A stretch of DNA of 64,000 bases from Odontocerum albicorne (taxonomy: Eukaryota; Arthropoda; Insecta; Trichoptera; Odontoceridae): assembly GCA_949825065.1 (NCBI GenBank), contig OX463859.1, positions 6,734,217-6,798,216 on the forward strand, in the 5' to 3' direction. Position 1 is the first letter of the stretch. The number at the start of each line of letters is the position of its first letter. Below the pieces are notes generated by a model. The model ran no database searches. It was not told where the DNA came from and saw only the letters and a program-made list of their open reading frames with translations. The position numbers and the translations under genes are program-made. Shown one piece after another: positions 12,113-23,334 of the stretch.

Positions 12113-12254
12113 AATTGAATGGTTGAATCAAAATAGGCACTGAGTACCAAAAAAAAACTAAGTATGCAGTTTCGTTCTATATGTCATATAGAATGAAACT
12201 GCATACTTAGTTTTTTTTGGTACTTAGTGCCTATTTTAATTCAACCATTCAATT
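12113..12254. mobile_element. Near-perfect hairpin element, 142 bp
   Basis: Arms of about 68 bp, aattgaatggttgaatcaaa...cagtttcgttctatatg and complement, with only two or three mismatches and almost no loop. It looks like a very young hairpin or a two-copy head-to-head MITE. It is inserted at the end of a LINE tail. Confidence 0.88.
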
Positions 12255-12304
12255 ATTGTATATGGGTGGGCTTCTTTTTGTTGTTTTATATTTGTATTTC
12301 TGTA

Positions 12305-12655
12305 TATTTTTATTTTTGTGATTGTGTGCGGTATATTATAGGATGAACATTTTTGGTCTTTCTGGAGTGATGATGTGTGAGGAGTTTTAGTTCGCATGAT
12401 GTTTCCAGTTGTAATTGAGTGTCACTGTTTTCAGGTTGATGAGAACGTGCAACGGGGTCTTGTTTTTGTGTAATCGAAAATCGGAAAGAAGTATCGATTT
12501 TTTTCATGCTCAATATCCTCAGTGAGATACAGGCAAAATCCTAGTTTACTGGGGACACGACAGATGAAAGGCAACCAACCGAGATCCATTAAAATTGTGT
12601 GTCTGAATTAAATTACCTGTTGTTTTTTCGTAAATTATGTATATTTCTTGTCATG
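12305..12655 (+). repeat. R350 repeat, + copy 2
   Basis: Same order as 9365-9710: gattgtgtgcggtatattat, tttctggagtgatgatgtgt, gatgagaacgtgcaacgggg, agtgagatacaggcaaaatc, tatatttcttgtcatg. It starts about 50 bp after the hairpin at 12113. Confidence 0.82.
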
Positions 12656-12669
12656 GTAATAAATAAATA

Positions 12670-13105
12670 AATATATGAACACTACACAACATCGAGCCGA
12701 ATATGTCATTGTAGTTCGTTTTACTTTATTAGAATTTCTACGGTTTTCGTACCAAATGTTTCTCTAAACATATGAAGATGCTGAGAAGTATCTAATCTAT
12801 TGGCCGCAGCCACTGCCTTCCTATTCTTATACAACTTATATATATTTTGTAATATGTTTAAGGATGCTTTTGCTTTTGAAGACACCCACCAAAATTTATG
12901 AACACTTCACACGTACACTACACCTACAGCTGAATGTGTTACTATCACATATCGGAAGATTTCTAAAGGTTTCTTTGTAGTTTGTCTTTCCTTGGTAAGT
13001 TTTCTTCAGTTTTCTTACCAAATCTGTTTTTCTAAACATATGCAAATACGGGGAAGTACCTAATCTAATAGCCGCAGTCACCACCTTCCTTTCCTTACAA
13101 TTAAC
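12670..13105 (-). repeat. About 200-bp dispersed repeat in tandem (R200), - orientation
   Basis: Two adjacent copies (about 12670-12850 and 12895-13105) share gccgaatatgtcattgtag, ttctctaaacatatgaagat, gaagtatctaatctattggc cgcagccactgccttcct. The matching pair at 23335-23745 is on +. Possible dimeric non-autonomous element; no terminal signature recognised. Confidence 0.78.
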
Positions 13106-13654
13106 TTTTATATAATATTTATTTTGTTATATTTTGAATCTGTCAATAATACCGATAGTGGGTTGGAGCATCTTTGAGGAGAAACTGATCTCTAAACATC
13201 GCTATATAAATTGTCCTTCAACACATCCAAACTGACTTTGAATATATAAAATAGCGTGGCCGAGAGACAACATTGTATTCGGTCCGTTAATCGAATCTCC
13301 GGGCTATAAACTACTGGAGTATGCACGAAACTTTCAGTTCGACATTGCAGATTTTTGCAATACTACAACACGTGAAGATACAATAACCTTCCACGTCTAG
13401 CTCGTATAAGTATCGTTATCAGACGAACTTTGTTACCAGACTGGAATCATTTTATTATAAATTTATTTTTCGGGTATCATTAGGAATCGAACTCGAAACC
13501 CTTGTGTGGAAGTCCAACGTCTCATTTATTTTTTTAAAACTTCATTGAAAAAAACAAACATCAATCAGGTTTATTGCCTGGTGGCAATCTCTTCCAACCA
13601 ACCCGACAAAATAAAAATAACGGAAGTTACGTGGCAAAAAAAATTTCAAATGTA

Positions 13655-13830
13655 TTATTTATAGTTGATGCATTAACAATATGGAGGCTTAAAGACATTG
13701 TAATTTGTTTAATCAAACACTGGAAGTTTTGTTTGTGCTCTTCCGATGATGAGGTGAAACCGGTAGGGTTATACCGTTGCATAAAGCGAAATAAACAGTG
13801 TTTGATTAAACAAATTGCAATATTCAAATG
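13655..13830 (+). mobile_element. Deleted hairpin retroposon copy
   Basis: The leader (gttgatgcattaacaatatg gaggcttaaagac) and start of arm 1 jump at about 13730 to the loop and arm 2 (gatgatgaggtgaaaccggtagg...aaacagtgtttgatt). Most of arm 1 is deleted, so it no longer folds fully. Confidence 0.75.
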
Positions 13831-14039
13831 ATAATTATCGACCAGACCACGGGAGTCAACTATATAAATATCTACATTAGATATATTTAAATACAAAAAG
13901 GATCCAACCTTCATTCTTTATGTTTTGAGATATTTAAGGAAAGAATGGTGCGCTTTTGTATGGACAAATTACTCTAACAATGAAATATATATCCCGCTAT
14001 TTTAATATTTTTCCCGTTAGGTTCAACCATTGTATTTTA

Positions 14040-14265
14040 TTACACGTTTATTAAAGATGGTAACGCACTGGACTTCCATTCGGAAGATCTTCGGTTCGAA
14101 TCCTGCGCTGTGATACTCCCCTCGAATGACACAAACATTTTTCCGTCTAGTGCTCGGGGGTATAATGATACCTATGACTTCGGTTATATTTATTATTTCA
14201 AAAAGAGGAAAACACATGCCAATGTGCTCCGATCGTCTCATCGTGTGCCATCGAATCTAGTAACA
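14040..14265 (+). repeat. tRNA-derived SINE S1
   Basis: gatggtaacgcactggactt, box B cggttcgaatcctgcgctgt, then tcgaatgacacaaacatttt, ataatgatacctatgacttc, and the 3' part aaaacacatgccaatgtgct ccgatcgtctcatcgtgtgc catcgaa. Confidence 0.82.
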
Positions 14266-14304
14266 TACTAATCTAGTAACATCGAATCTAGTAACATAGT
14301 ATAG

Positions 14305-14530
14305 CAAAAAATTGAGTCGAAGGCGCGTGAGAGTAAGACCAAGGAACGTGTGGCTGGATCAAGTGAATGGTATTCTGAAACAAGAAAACGGAGAATGTCT
14401 GAGAAATCGTATAAGTTGTATGGATGTAGAAGAAGCTAAGAATATGTGTCGAGATTGGAAAGTTTGGCGCTATGTCCTTTCTGTCTATCCCGATAGGAAA
14501 ATAGCGTGATGGTATATACACGTATGTATA
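14305..14530 (+). pseudogene. LINE family A 3' tail
   Basis: RRVRVRPRNVWLDQVNGILK, SCMDVEEAKNMCRDWKVWRY, VLSVYPDRKIA-stop, in one frame (14312-14509). The best-preserved copy of this tail in the window. Confidence 0.85.
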
Positions 14531-14627
14531 AACGTTTTATTAGAGTCCCAGCATGCCCTATCTAGGTCGGTCCATAGCTCATCACTTCACGTCCTCCCAC
14601 GTTAAGCTGAGACTTCAGTTCGATTCC

Positions 14628-14692
14628 AAAACCAATCGGGTGACTGACAGCGCCACACGGTGGCCGGTCCTAAAACTTTTTGATCAAGGTAG
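14628..14692 (-). mobile_element. Solo terminus of the 16.5-kb mariner family
   Basis: The sequence ...cagcgccacacggtggccggtcctaaaactttttgatcaaggtag is the reverse complement of the first 65 bp of the element at 16515. It ends exactly at TA (14693-14694), where a separate palindrome begins. The rest of the element is absent. Confidence 0.85.
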
Positions 14693-14694
14693 TA

Positions 14695-14850
14695 CAGTAC
14701 CCGGCGGTAAATAATACATATCGTTTGTAGAGCGTCGTCTCTGTCACGATGCGCTAACAGTCCGGTCCGATAACGAACCGGACTGTTAGCGCATCGTGCG
14801 ACAGAGACAACGTTCTACAAACGATGTGTATTACTTATCGCCGGGTACTG
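14695..14850. mobile_element. Hairpin MITE with TA flanks
   Basis: A near-perfect inverted repeat with arms of about 70 bp starting CAGTACCCGGCG and ending CGCCGGGTACTG, with TA on both sides. The centre is ccggtccgataacgaaccgg. Arms match apart from scattered substitutions and one or two single-base gaps. TA flanks suggest a Tc1/mariner-type MITE. It is GC-richer than its surroundings and abuts the solo mariner terminus. Confidence 0.85.
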
Positions 14851-15149
14851 TACAGTGGTGTGGGCGGTGAGTTCCCTGGTGTACAAGGGCTCACTCACTT
14901 CCGATTCACGATCGATTACACTCTTATTGTATAAAGTACAACCTGGCGAGTTTATTGCAAGGTGTCCTTTTTATATATGTACAAGGTCCTTAACGATCTC
15001 GCCGCCCTATCATATCTTGTTCTAAGATCCACTGCTTTTAGATCATGGGTTCGGGTCACGCTGTAGAAGAGATTTCCTTTTTACTTTTCCAGTTCAATGT
15101 TCTTCATCTTTGATTATTTTGTTTTTACTTTTGAATGAATATGTTGTTG

Positions 15150-15395
15150 AACTATTGTGTCATTATACGCCGAAAGTAGCTCATGTATTGGAACCTTAAC
15201 TGATTGGTATAATATTTCGAAAGGAGCGAAGCAAGGATGCGTTATGTCACCTTGGTTGTTCAATATTAATATTATGTAATGTGTGAAGGAACTACATATA
15301 TCAATTGGAGGCATACAAATGTCAAATGGGGACGTATGCGGATTGTTGTATGCAGATGACATGCTAGTGTTGGGAAAGAGTAAAATGGCGTGATG
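15150..15395 (+). pseudogene. LINE reverse transcriptase core fragment (family A)
   Basis: Reads ISKGAKQGCVMSPWLFNI, then GDVCGLLYADDMLVLGKSKM. These are the conserved GxxQGxxxSP and YADD blocks of non-LTR reverse transcriptases; YADD carries the catalytic aspartates. A stop interrupts it near 15278. It joins an unrelated LINE tail at about 15395 (tttttaactgtccatgcag). Confidence 0.85.
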
Positions 15396-16514
15396 GTATG
15401 TATGTTTTTTAACTGTCCATGCAGTTAGACTCTGGAACAAGCCACCAGCTAATGTAAGATTTGAACTATAGTTGATTATTTTAATCCGCTGCAGTCATTT
15501 CAATTCCCTTAAAAAAGCGAGCTGGAGTTTGAAAAAAACCAAAACTACAGTCTGTTTTAATTCGATTTCTGATTGCTTGAGTAAAATTGTCACGGTATAA
15601 TAAACTTCATAGTAATTAATATCGCTTGTACTGTACGCAACGGAAATGTTATACAAAACAATACAATAACAACGTAATAAAAATCGGTGATCACTGGTTT
15701 TAGAAAAATTTATACTTCAATAAAGAAAACTAATTAAGTAAGTCTACCTCTCCCTTTAGTGACAAAGCGTGTTGTTATTTGTTTTCCCAAATCTTTTTTT
15801 TCAATCTCCCATTCCTTTTTATGGCCATCGATGGCTTCGTTAAATTCCTATTACTTTTTTACATTTTTTGATGGTATTTTTATTTTAATAATGAATATTT
15901 TCCCCTTTCACTCAAGACTTCGTAAAACAATTGGTTGGTTTGAAAAGATTACCCCTTGATAACAAATAAGGTATATTGTATTCTCTAAAATAAAGTTTTA
16001 AATAAATAAATAACCAAACAAGTTCCACGCTTTCTACACGCTTTTAGGAAACGCATGTTGAGTGATTTAAATATATTCGTTCGCTATGAATAAATTGTAA
16101 TTGAAATATTTCACCCCTAGGGCTGGGGCTGAGACCCTTGACATCGGAACGCTGTTGAAGCTGCAGAGAACAGAGATTGTTAAGGAAATTCGAAAATTGT
16201 ATCCGTTTATTTACATCCCTATTTTTGCAGCGCTGAATTTCGGAAATTTGAAGGAAATTCGAGAGAGACCGAACAATTCGCGAGGAAATTTCTCGACGTA
16301 AATGATGTCAAGATAAAATACAGCTTTATTTGGGAAATAAAGAGTATTTTTAGTGTAACACAAATAGAACAACTAATGTCGTTTACTTAATTTATTTGTT
16401 TATTTATAATTTATTGATATAGATTTATTGGATAACAATCGAATATCTGATAATCGTTGTTGGACCAGAGACATGAAAAAATCTGCCTTTTAAGTATTAG
16501 AGATATTGGTGGTA

Positions 16515-17441
16515 CTACCTTGATCAAAAAGTTTTAGGACCGGTCACCGTGTGGCGCTGTCAGACACCCAATTGGAATTCTTCTTTATTTTGTTAGGTTA
16601 TCACATCTGTCATTGACACTTCCCTTCAAATTCAGCGTCATAGCTTGACATTTGTAAAAGTTACGCTGTACTGAGTACATCAACCTTTGTGCGTGTTTTC
16701 GATTTTTTACAAGTTTGAAAATGACATCAACTGTGCATCAACGAGTTTGCATTACATTTTGTGTGAAAAACGGATTTAACGGTCCGCAGACCTTGGAAAT
16801 GTTGGAGAAGTGTTTTTCGGTGGCACGAACGCTTCGGAAGAGGTCGTGAGTCGGTCGAGGATGACGAACGCAGTGGCAGTCGAAAACCGATGAAAACATC
16901 GATAAAATCAAAGAAATGTTGGCCGAAAACCGCAAATTGACCATCAGAGAGCTAGCAGAGCACTTGAACATCGCTTATGGATCCGCTCAAGACATTTTGG
17001 TTAGTGATTTGGGCCTCAGACGTGTCGCTGCAAAACTGGTGCCGAAAAACCTCAATTTAATGCAAAAAAGGACCGCGTTGAAATCGCGAAAGACATGACT
17101 TCTATGAGTTTTTGACCAAAAACAACACGACTATTATCCAGCAGCCTTTGAATTCACCTGATCTGGCTCCCTGCGACTTTTTCCTGTTCAACCGACTTAA
17201 AAAACCGCTTCGCGGAACGCGTTACAGCACCCGAGAGAATGTCATGAAAAAAATCGAAGACGGCTCTGATGGACATACCGAAAATTGAGTACCAGCGGTG
17301 TTTCGAGGATTGGATCAAGCGCTGGCGTAAGTGCGTTGCACTCGATGGGGAGTACTTTGAAGGGGACCATATCGATTTTGATGAATAAACTCGTTTTTTC
17401 GATTTTATGAATAAAGTCCTAAAACTTTTTGATCAAGGTAG
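16515..17441 (+). pseudogene. Internally deleted mariner-like element
   Basis: 927 bp with TIRs CTACCTTGATCAAAAAGTTT and its reverse complement, flanked by TA (16513-16514, 17442-17443). Coding remains: N-terminal VCITFCVKNGFN at about 16747, frameshifts, then DENIDKIKEMLAENRKLTIR and LGLRRVAAKLVPKNLN. A deletion removes the first catalytic region. A third-Asp region follows (SGSLRLFPVQP in a shifted frame, for SPDLAPCDFFLF) and a C-terminal fragment. The element needs transposase from elsewhere to move. Confidence 0.88.
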
Positions 17442-17494
17442 TATGTGCAGGGTTCTGAATTCCATATTTGGTGTATTCGGATAAATTATTTTAT

Positions 17495-17645
17495 TGTTTA
17501 GGCATCAAAACTGTGAAGGTTCAAGGACAATGTACTATATTTTGTTCAACACTATTTATTCCAATTTATGTTACGGTTTAACCCTAACGGTTTCAAGGTT
17601 TTCTTCTTATCATCAGGGAGCACAAACAAGACTGAATTATGTTCG
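17495..17645 (+). mobile_element. Half copy of the hairpin retroposon
   Basis: ggcatcaaaactgtgaaggttcaaggacaatg is a diverged leader, followed by arm 1 (ctatttattccaatttatgt, ccctaacggtttcaaggttt, cttatcatcagggagcac). The second arm is absent. Confidence 0.7.
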
Positions 17646-17804
17646 AACTGGTATCGACATACATACTTCTAACGGTAAACATTCGGGTCGACGGCTGTGG
17701 GTGAAGAGAGGCTGAATATAACTTCAGCAAGCTGCGGTTCTTTTAGTGAGTGACCCGTTTCACACCAGCAAACTCACCGGCCACACATTTTTCTCTTTTT
17801 GAAA

Positions 17805-17945
17805 AAAAATATATGACCATAGTCATAGGTATCCTTATATCCCCGAATACTTGGTGAAAAAAAATTACTGTCATTCGAGGGGAGTAGAACAACGCGGGGT
17901 TCGAACTGACGACCTTCCGCATGGAAGTCCAATGCCAACCCCCTC
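17805..17945 (-). repeat. tRNA-derived SINE S1
   Basis: On - it has ttggacttccatgcggaagg, tcgtcagttcgaaccccgcg, ctcgaatgacagtaattttt and ggatacctatgactatggtc. Confidence 0.8.
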
Positions 17946-18894
17946 ACGGAGGTTGTCGTTATTTTACCAAATCAATTTAGTTAAACGAAGACAACCTTTT
18001 AAGTTCACGAAAAAAATATTCGAACACGATAAGGAAATGAATAAAAACCATTTCCGTTACGCTACGATAATAAAGAAAAAGTATGAATTGCTATTCATAA
18101 CATACACTCACAATCAAAATCACAATTATCCAAGATTCTGAGTATAAAGACCTCTACACACAATACTTTCACTTTCAGTATAAATACGTTGATTATTATT
18201 TTTTTTTTGAATAGGTAATCTACCCAAACTAGGATGATTTGTGCCACCAAATTAAAGACATTATGCAATTACTCGTATACGAGTCAATATAATATAACTA
18301 ATGTTAAAAAAATACAATTCTTGATAATACAGTTTCAACTGATTAAGCTTAAAAAATTTAACAATCTATCTATAAATGAAAAAGTTCCTCGAAGGAAGAA
18401 GAAACGCAACATTCGTTGGAGGCGGCAAAGATATGGATTTAAGTAATAAAAAATATAAAAAAGTAAAGTATAAAATTAAGTTTAAATATCATCAACAACC
18501 AAACCAATTTTCTTAAAAGTCCTCTGCTTAATATGTTTCCTATTTAAAATCCCCCCCTCTGGATATTCAGACTTGACCTGCCTTAAATATTCACTTTCAT
18601 TTTTCCCCGCCCCATTCACCATTGTATCACATCTCTCCCCACTCCTCTTCCCCTACCTCATCCCTCTTATATTACATTATTTACACTTGTAGAGGAAATA
18701 TATTTTATAACAATTTAGTTTATCTTCACCTGACGATGAAGACGGTGGTCTTCGAAATCGGTTGTAAACCAAAATAAACCTGTGGTGAACACAAAAATAA
18801 GTTTTTTATTAACTTATTTTTCCTTTTACGTAAAACATGGCACCACAAAGTGAAACTATAGTCTTTTCGAAGATTCAAGAAATAAGTAATTCAA

Positions 18895-19020
18895 ATTTAT
18901 CTCGCAAAAGACAGCCGAAAAATACTTGGTCTATAGTTTCATCGTCCAGACCACACTCGCAGCCGGGTTCTCCACAATACCCATTCTGTAAAGGTGATTC
19001 GTCCGCAAACAACAAATGAC
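18895..19020 (-). pseudogene. LINE C-terminal zinc-knuckle-like fragment
   Basis: On -: CHLLFADESPLQNGYCGEPG (frameshifted), CECGLDDETIDQVFFGCLL. This matches the H-YRMGIV--P-C-CG--ET--HVF--C block near the end of jockey-like LINEs. The pair is at 48360-48490 on +. Confidence 0.75.
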
Positions 19021-19239
19021 ATACACTTCCCTCTTATTTATTCTTGTAATATTTAACCATGGTTCACGTATATCCTTTAATAATAATAATGAAGGAATTA
19101 ATGTCCGTAACCCGTGATGAGTATAATAGAAGGCACAATACACAGTGTGTGATCAGGATATCTGACGATGGTGCCACTGGAGATGACTATGTAATAAGAA
19201 GCCAATTTGTGATCGGCATGTTCTGGCTGCGATCATTAG

Positions 19240-19440
19240 ATTAGATACTTCCCCACATCTAGCGGCGGCCGGTCCCGAGGGGCGCTGGCCCGCCGAACTG
19301 GAGAAACTACTCGCAATATAGAGAAATAGTCTCACGGTTTACTGCATGTCTCTGTCTGCCCTATATGAATCTGCGTTTCCGTCCGGTGCATATTCGAGAT
19401 CGCTCCGGTATGAATCGGTCAATTTGAAAGGAATATTTTG
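19240..19440 (+). repeat. GC-rich dispersed repeat, copy 1
   Basis: agcggcggccggtcccgagg ggcgctggcccgccgaactg, then tctcacggtttactgcatgt ctctgtctgccctatatgaa, and gatcgctccggtatgaatcg. Shared with 43630-43820 at high identity but with deletions. It is much more GC-rich than its surroundings. Identity unknown. Confidence 0.8.
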
Positions 19441-19485
19441 TTAAATAAACTTTTATTGTTTATTGATGTATAATGTATGATATTT

Positions 19486-19665
19486 AAACACAAAAAACAA
19501 TATCCGCCAAATGTCTTATTTAATTAAAGTACTAACTCACCAATAACGCGAATAATTCTGTCTTTCAACTCAGGAATTGATCGGGGGTCATTCTCATATA
19601 CCTGACTTTTCACGTAACCCCAGAGAAAATAGTCCAACGGTGTCAGATCACATTTGTATAAATGT
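19486..19665 (-). pseudogene. Tc1/mariner-type transposase C-terminus
   Basis: The - strand reads CDLTPLDYFLWGYVKSQVYE, NDPRSIPELKDRIIRVIGEL, the DDE_3-type last catalytic Asp region and C-terminal tail. The upstream catalytic part and the termini are not recognisable here. Confidence 0.78.
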
Positions 19666-20029
19666 CATAATACATTACACTTCTCAAATATCACAAGGCC
19701 CAGGCAAGTCTGCGATGCCATCTGTGTTTAATCCAAGAATTTAAAAAACCCTCAATTTGAAAGACCCTTTATATCTTAGGATAATATCGATGAAAATACT
19801 CGTACATTTAAGAAAGAGGCTATCAAAAGGTCTGGGTTCATTTTATAACATCCCCCAGTCAAGATACACCGCAACTAATAGAGGGCGAGCCCAACCACGA
19901 GGACATCAGATGTTTTTCAGCCTGTATCCTTGTACATGAAAATTTAAACAAAAAATAAATTAATGACAAAAACAAGCAATCAATACAATCAATTCAGATT
20001 TGATACTTTTTTTGTATTTATCACGCTCA

Positions 20030-20245
20030 ATGTTGTATTGTATTACACTTTTGTTGTATACAGTACAACCTGGTGAACAGATTGCCAAATAGCAATTTTT
20101 CCAACCAACCAGAAAGATGTTCGAAATACGTGAAAACCGGACTTGAAATATATTTCTTTTAATTCCAAGTTCCAATGGAAATCGAACCCACAATCCCCGG
20201 GCTAGAAGTCAGATGTCTTACCAACCAGACCACGCAGGTTGTAAT
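20030..20245 (-). repeat. tRNA-derived SINE S2
   Basis: On -: cctgcgtggtctggttggta agacatctgac, gggattgtgggttcgatttc, then tttctggttggttggaaaaa, caccaggttgtactgtatac, aatacaacattgagc. Confidence 0.82.
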
Positions 20246-20310
20246 TTAATTGAACTGTAGTATACATTAATTATTGTATTGTGTAGTCTGCACTTTAGAA
20301 ATTGGTAATT

Positions 20311-20860
20311 TCAAAATTGTAAGTATGCTATCTCGGTGTATTATGCCGTTGAGGAATCATTGAAAATTGTAAGTATGCTATCTCGGTGTATTATGCCGTT
20401 GAGAAATCATTGAAAATTGTAAGTATGCTATCTCGGTGTATTATGCCGTTAAGAAATCATTGAAAATTGTAAGTATGCTATCTCGGTGTATTATGCCGTT
20501 GAGAAATCATTGAAAATTGTAAGTATGCTATCTCGGTGTATTATGCCGTTGAGAAATCATTGAAAATTGTAAGTATGCTATCTCGGTGTATTATGCCGTT
20601 GAGAAATCATTGAAAATTGTAAGTATGCTATCTCGGTGTATTATGCCGTTGAGAAATCATTGAAAATTGTAAGTATGCTATCTCGGTGTATTATGCCGTT
20701 GAGAAATCATTGAAAATTGTAAGTATGCTATCTCGGTGTATTATGCCGTTGAGAAATCATTGAAAATTGTAAGTATGCTATCTCGGTGTATTATGCCGTT
20801 GAGAAATCATTGAAAATTGTAAGTATGCTATCTCGGTGTATTATGCCGTTGAGGAATCAT
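20311..20860 (+). repeat. 50-bp tandem array, eleven copies
   Basis: Unit aaaattgtaagtatgctatc tcggtgtattatgccgttga gaaatcattg. Internal copies are identical or nearly so; edge copies differ by one or two bases (aagaaat, gaggaat). The homogeneity shows recent expansion. There are no spacers, so it is not CRISPR. Confidence 0.95.
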
Positions 20861-21184
20861 TAAAAATGACAACTGGTTGACTGCTGGTGAAATAGGTGTC
20901 AACCCAGAGCAATAAATTTTGACATCAGCGCTGTATGCATCAGTGATACGTGGTGGGTTTGTTGGACAATAGAGGTGGTACAATGAATCGAATCTTATAT
21001 CAGGGGTAAGAAACAAGTATATATTCCATATACTCATTACTAATATCACATAACAATTTGATTGTTCTGAATTGTATGCAAATATTCTGAATTGCTTGGG
21101 TAGCTGAAAAACCCTAATCTTTAGATTTAACCCAATTTCGAAGTTTATTATTAGGTTTTATTATTAATATCATTAATCACGCAG

Positions 21185-21440
21185 CTGTATTCTCTTATCT
21201 CGCCAAAAACTTTCAGTGTCTTTCCGATCATGGACTAGCGCAACGCTCAAACAGAGAGTATTTATTGGGCTTCCAAGTTCACCGATCTTCTTGTTTTACG
21301 TCGTCTTTTACTGTCCATGCAGTGAGTCTCTGGAATCAGTTACAAACCAATGTTAGACTCGCTCCGTCCTTGGCATGCTTTAAGAAGCGACTGAAAAAGC
21401 CCTTAATTTCTAGTCAGTATAGCGTGTTTCATTCCTGATT
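21185..21440 (+). pseudogene. LINE family B 3' end
   Basis: Reads FTVHAVSLWNQLQTNVRLAP, SLACFKKRLKKALISSQYS then stop. W-LP and FK--L are typical of the last domain of CR1/jockey-like LINEs. Reverse copies lie at 46310-46490, 57005-57257/58710-58755 and 60040-60110. Confidence 0.82.
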
Positions 21441-22449
21441 ATTTTTCTTTTCCTTTTATTGATGAAATCTCACTTTATATGAAAAGGAATGTTCGTGTTA
21501 TTGTTCGTCTTTGTGGGGACGTATGCTCACGTATATGTTCACAGATTTCGTGTGGATGGGTAGTTATTTGAATGTTTTTTTGCGACCATGTAACTTATTT
21601 CATTTACTTTTGTTTGGTTGGTTGGAAGAGATTACTATCTAGCAATAATCCTGTAAGATTGTATTTGCAATAAAAGTGGGAAATAAATTAATATCTTCAC
21701 AGCCCAATTCTCTTATATACATGGCATGATGGTATGCTTTTATTTATATTCGTTTATATTTTTATGACAAAATTTTGTACAGTATAATTATGTATATATT
21801 ATACGAGTATAATTGATTATGTGCGAATATGTGAAAATAATTTTGTAAGTCAATGTACTAAAAATGTAGTAAAATGGTGATCATATAAATAATTACAAAA
21901 AATAGGTATTACTATCATTGTATCTAATTCTTATATAACGGAGTCATACATATAACGAGTAAATGAAGTCAGCCCCTCTTGCTTGTTATAACCAAGTTCG
22001 ACTGTATTTCCAAAATGTTTTGCACCCCTTCAATAGATACCAAAAATGATGGGGTAGCATAATTGATTGAGGACCACCATAGAAGATCTATGGTTAGGCA
22101 AACCACTACTTCAACTATCGAATAACCATAAATAATCCAGCGTCATTGTGTATTGCACAATAATTTTTATAAGAATAACGAAAAATAGCGACATTTTCCT
22201 CGGTTCGTGTTGTATTGCAAACAATAAGACCTTGATCTGAATTGAAATAGGTGTCTGATATAAATACTAAACTGTTTGATCTTGAGTCTTGTGTGATTTC
22301 TAAAGATGATTTCGATTCTTCAACTGTGGACCCATATCAAATTTCTCCGTAAAGATGAGTGACTTTAAAATACAAGTAATATTTAACGATGCATATATGA
22401 ATTAACAGTATATTTATTTATTTATTATTTACTATGCATGGTTGTATAG

Positions 22450-22720
22450 TATATGACATACATCATCCGAAGGATGTGCGAAGTTGAAGATATTGTCAGA
22501 TGGGGACGTCAGAGAAGAAGGTTCTGGAACGAACATGTATCCAGAATGGCGGAACCAAGAGCCGTAAGAATAGCCAGGGACAGTATCCCCCAAGCAAACA
22601 TACCTCCAGGACGACCTCCCAAAAGATGGAAAGACAGCTGGCAGTCGATGTCACAAGAGGGAAACGATGATGCAGGACCATAACAGGCCAACAGGTCTAA
22701 AAGAAGAAGAAGAAGGCTGT
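22450..22720 (+). pseudogene. LINE family D tail
   Basis: RRMCEVEDIVRWGRQRRRFW, NEHVSRMAEPRAVRIARDSI, PGRPPKRWKDSWQSMSQEGN, followed by an agaagaagaagaagg simple tail. This is the common W-RRRR-WN-H--RM ... GRP-KRW end of an arthropod LINE RT. Confidence 0.85.
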
Positions 22721-22774
22721 GTATAATACACAGAATTTTTTATTTACTAAGAAGAACAATAAAGTGTTTAATAA

Positions 22775-23085
22775 ATAAATGAGAGATTTGCAAGAACAAT
22801 GAACAGAACAGGAATCATTAAAGAGAAGACACGAAGAGAAAGGATATGGGCTAGACTTGAACCAGCAACTTCCGTTTTGATGATACCAGCGTTATCAATT
22901 ACACTCTCGCCTCTCCTTAATTTAACATTTGTTATCTTAAACGAGTCTAGGCTGCTCATTTTTCCTTTGTTGAACCGGAAGAGTAAGTCGCTGGTTCGAA
23001 CCCAGCCCGCATTCTTTCTTTTCATGTTTCATATTTAATGATTTCTGTTCTGTTTATTGTTCTTGCCAATCTCACATATTAACAA
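22775..23085. repeat. Foldback repeat with tRNA-like arms
   Basis: The left arm gagatttgcaagaacaatga acagaacaggaatcatta pairs with taatgatttctgttctgttt attgttcttgccaatctc at the right. Inside, each arm has a B-box-like motif (gggctagacttgaaccagca at 22849; gctggttcgaacccagcccg at about 22991). This looks like two inverted copies of a tRNA-derived SINE. Confidence 0.78.
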
Positions 23086-23334
23086 AAAAGCACAGTGTTT
23101 GCTAAAATACATATAAAAATATCACAAATAAATGGGAACTTAAATCTGTCTTCTGAATTTTCTCGTATTCTTTATATAATAATAATAATAATAAAAGAAC
23201 AACTTATAAAGTGCTGTTTAGAAAACAAACTCTCCTCAAGGGTGCTCCAACTCAATATTTGAACCCACTATTATTTACAGATTAAAAACATTACAAAACC
23301 TACATACAATTTGATTTTACTTAATTTGAGTGTA

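Noticed and set aside
20311..20860. Regular repeat array that could be mistaken for CRISPR
   Set aside because: The 50-bp units are contiguous with no variable spacers, and the genome is eukaryotic.
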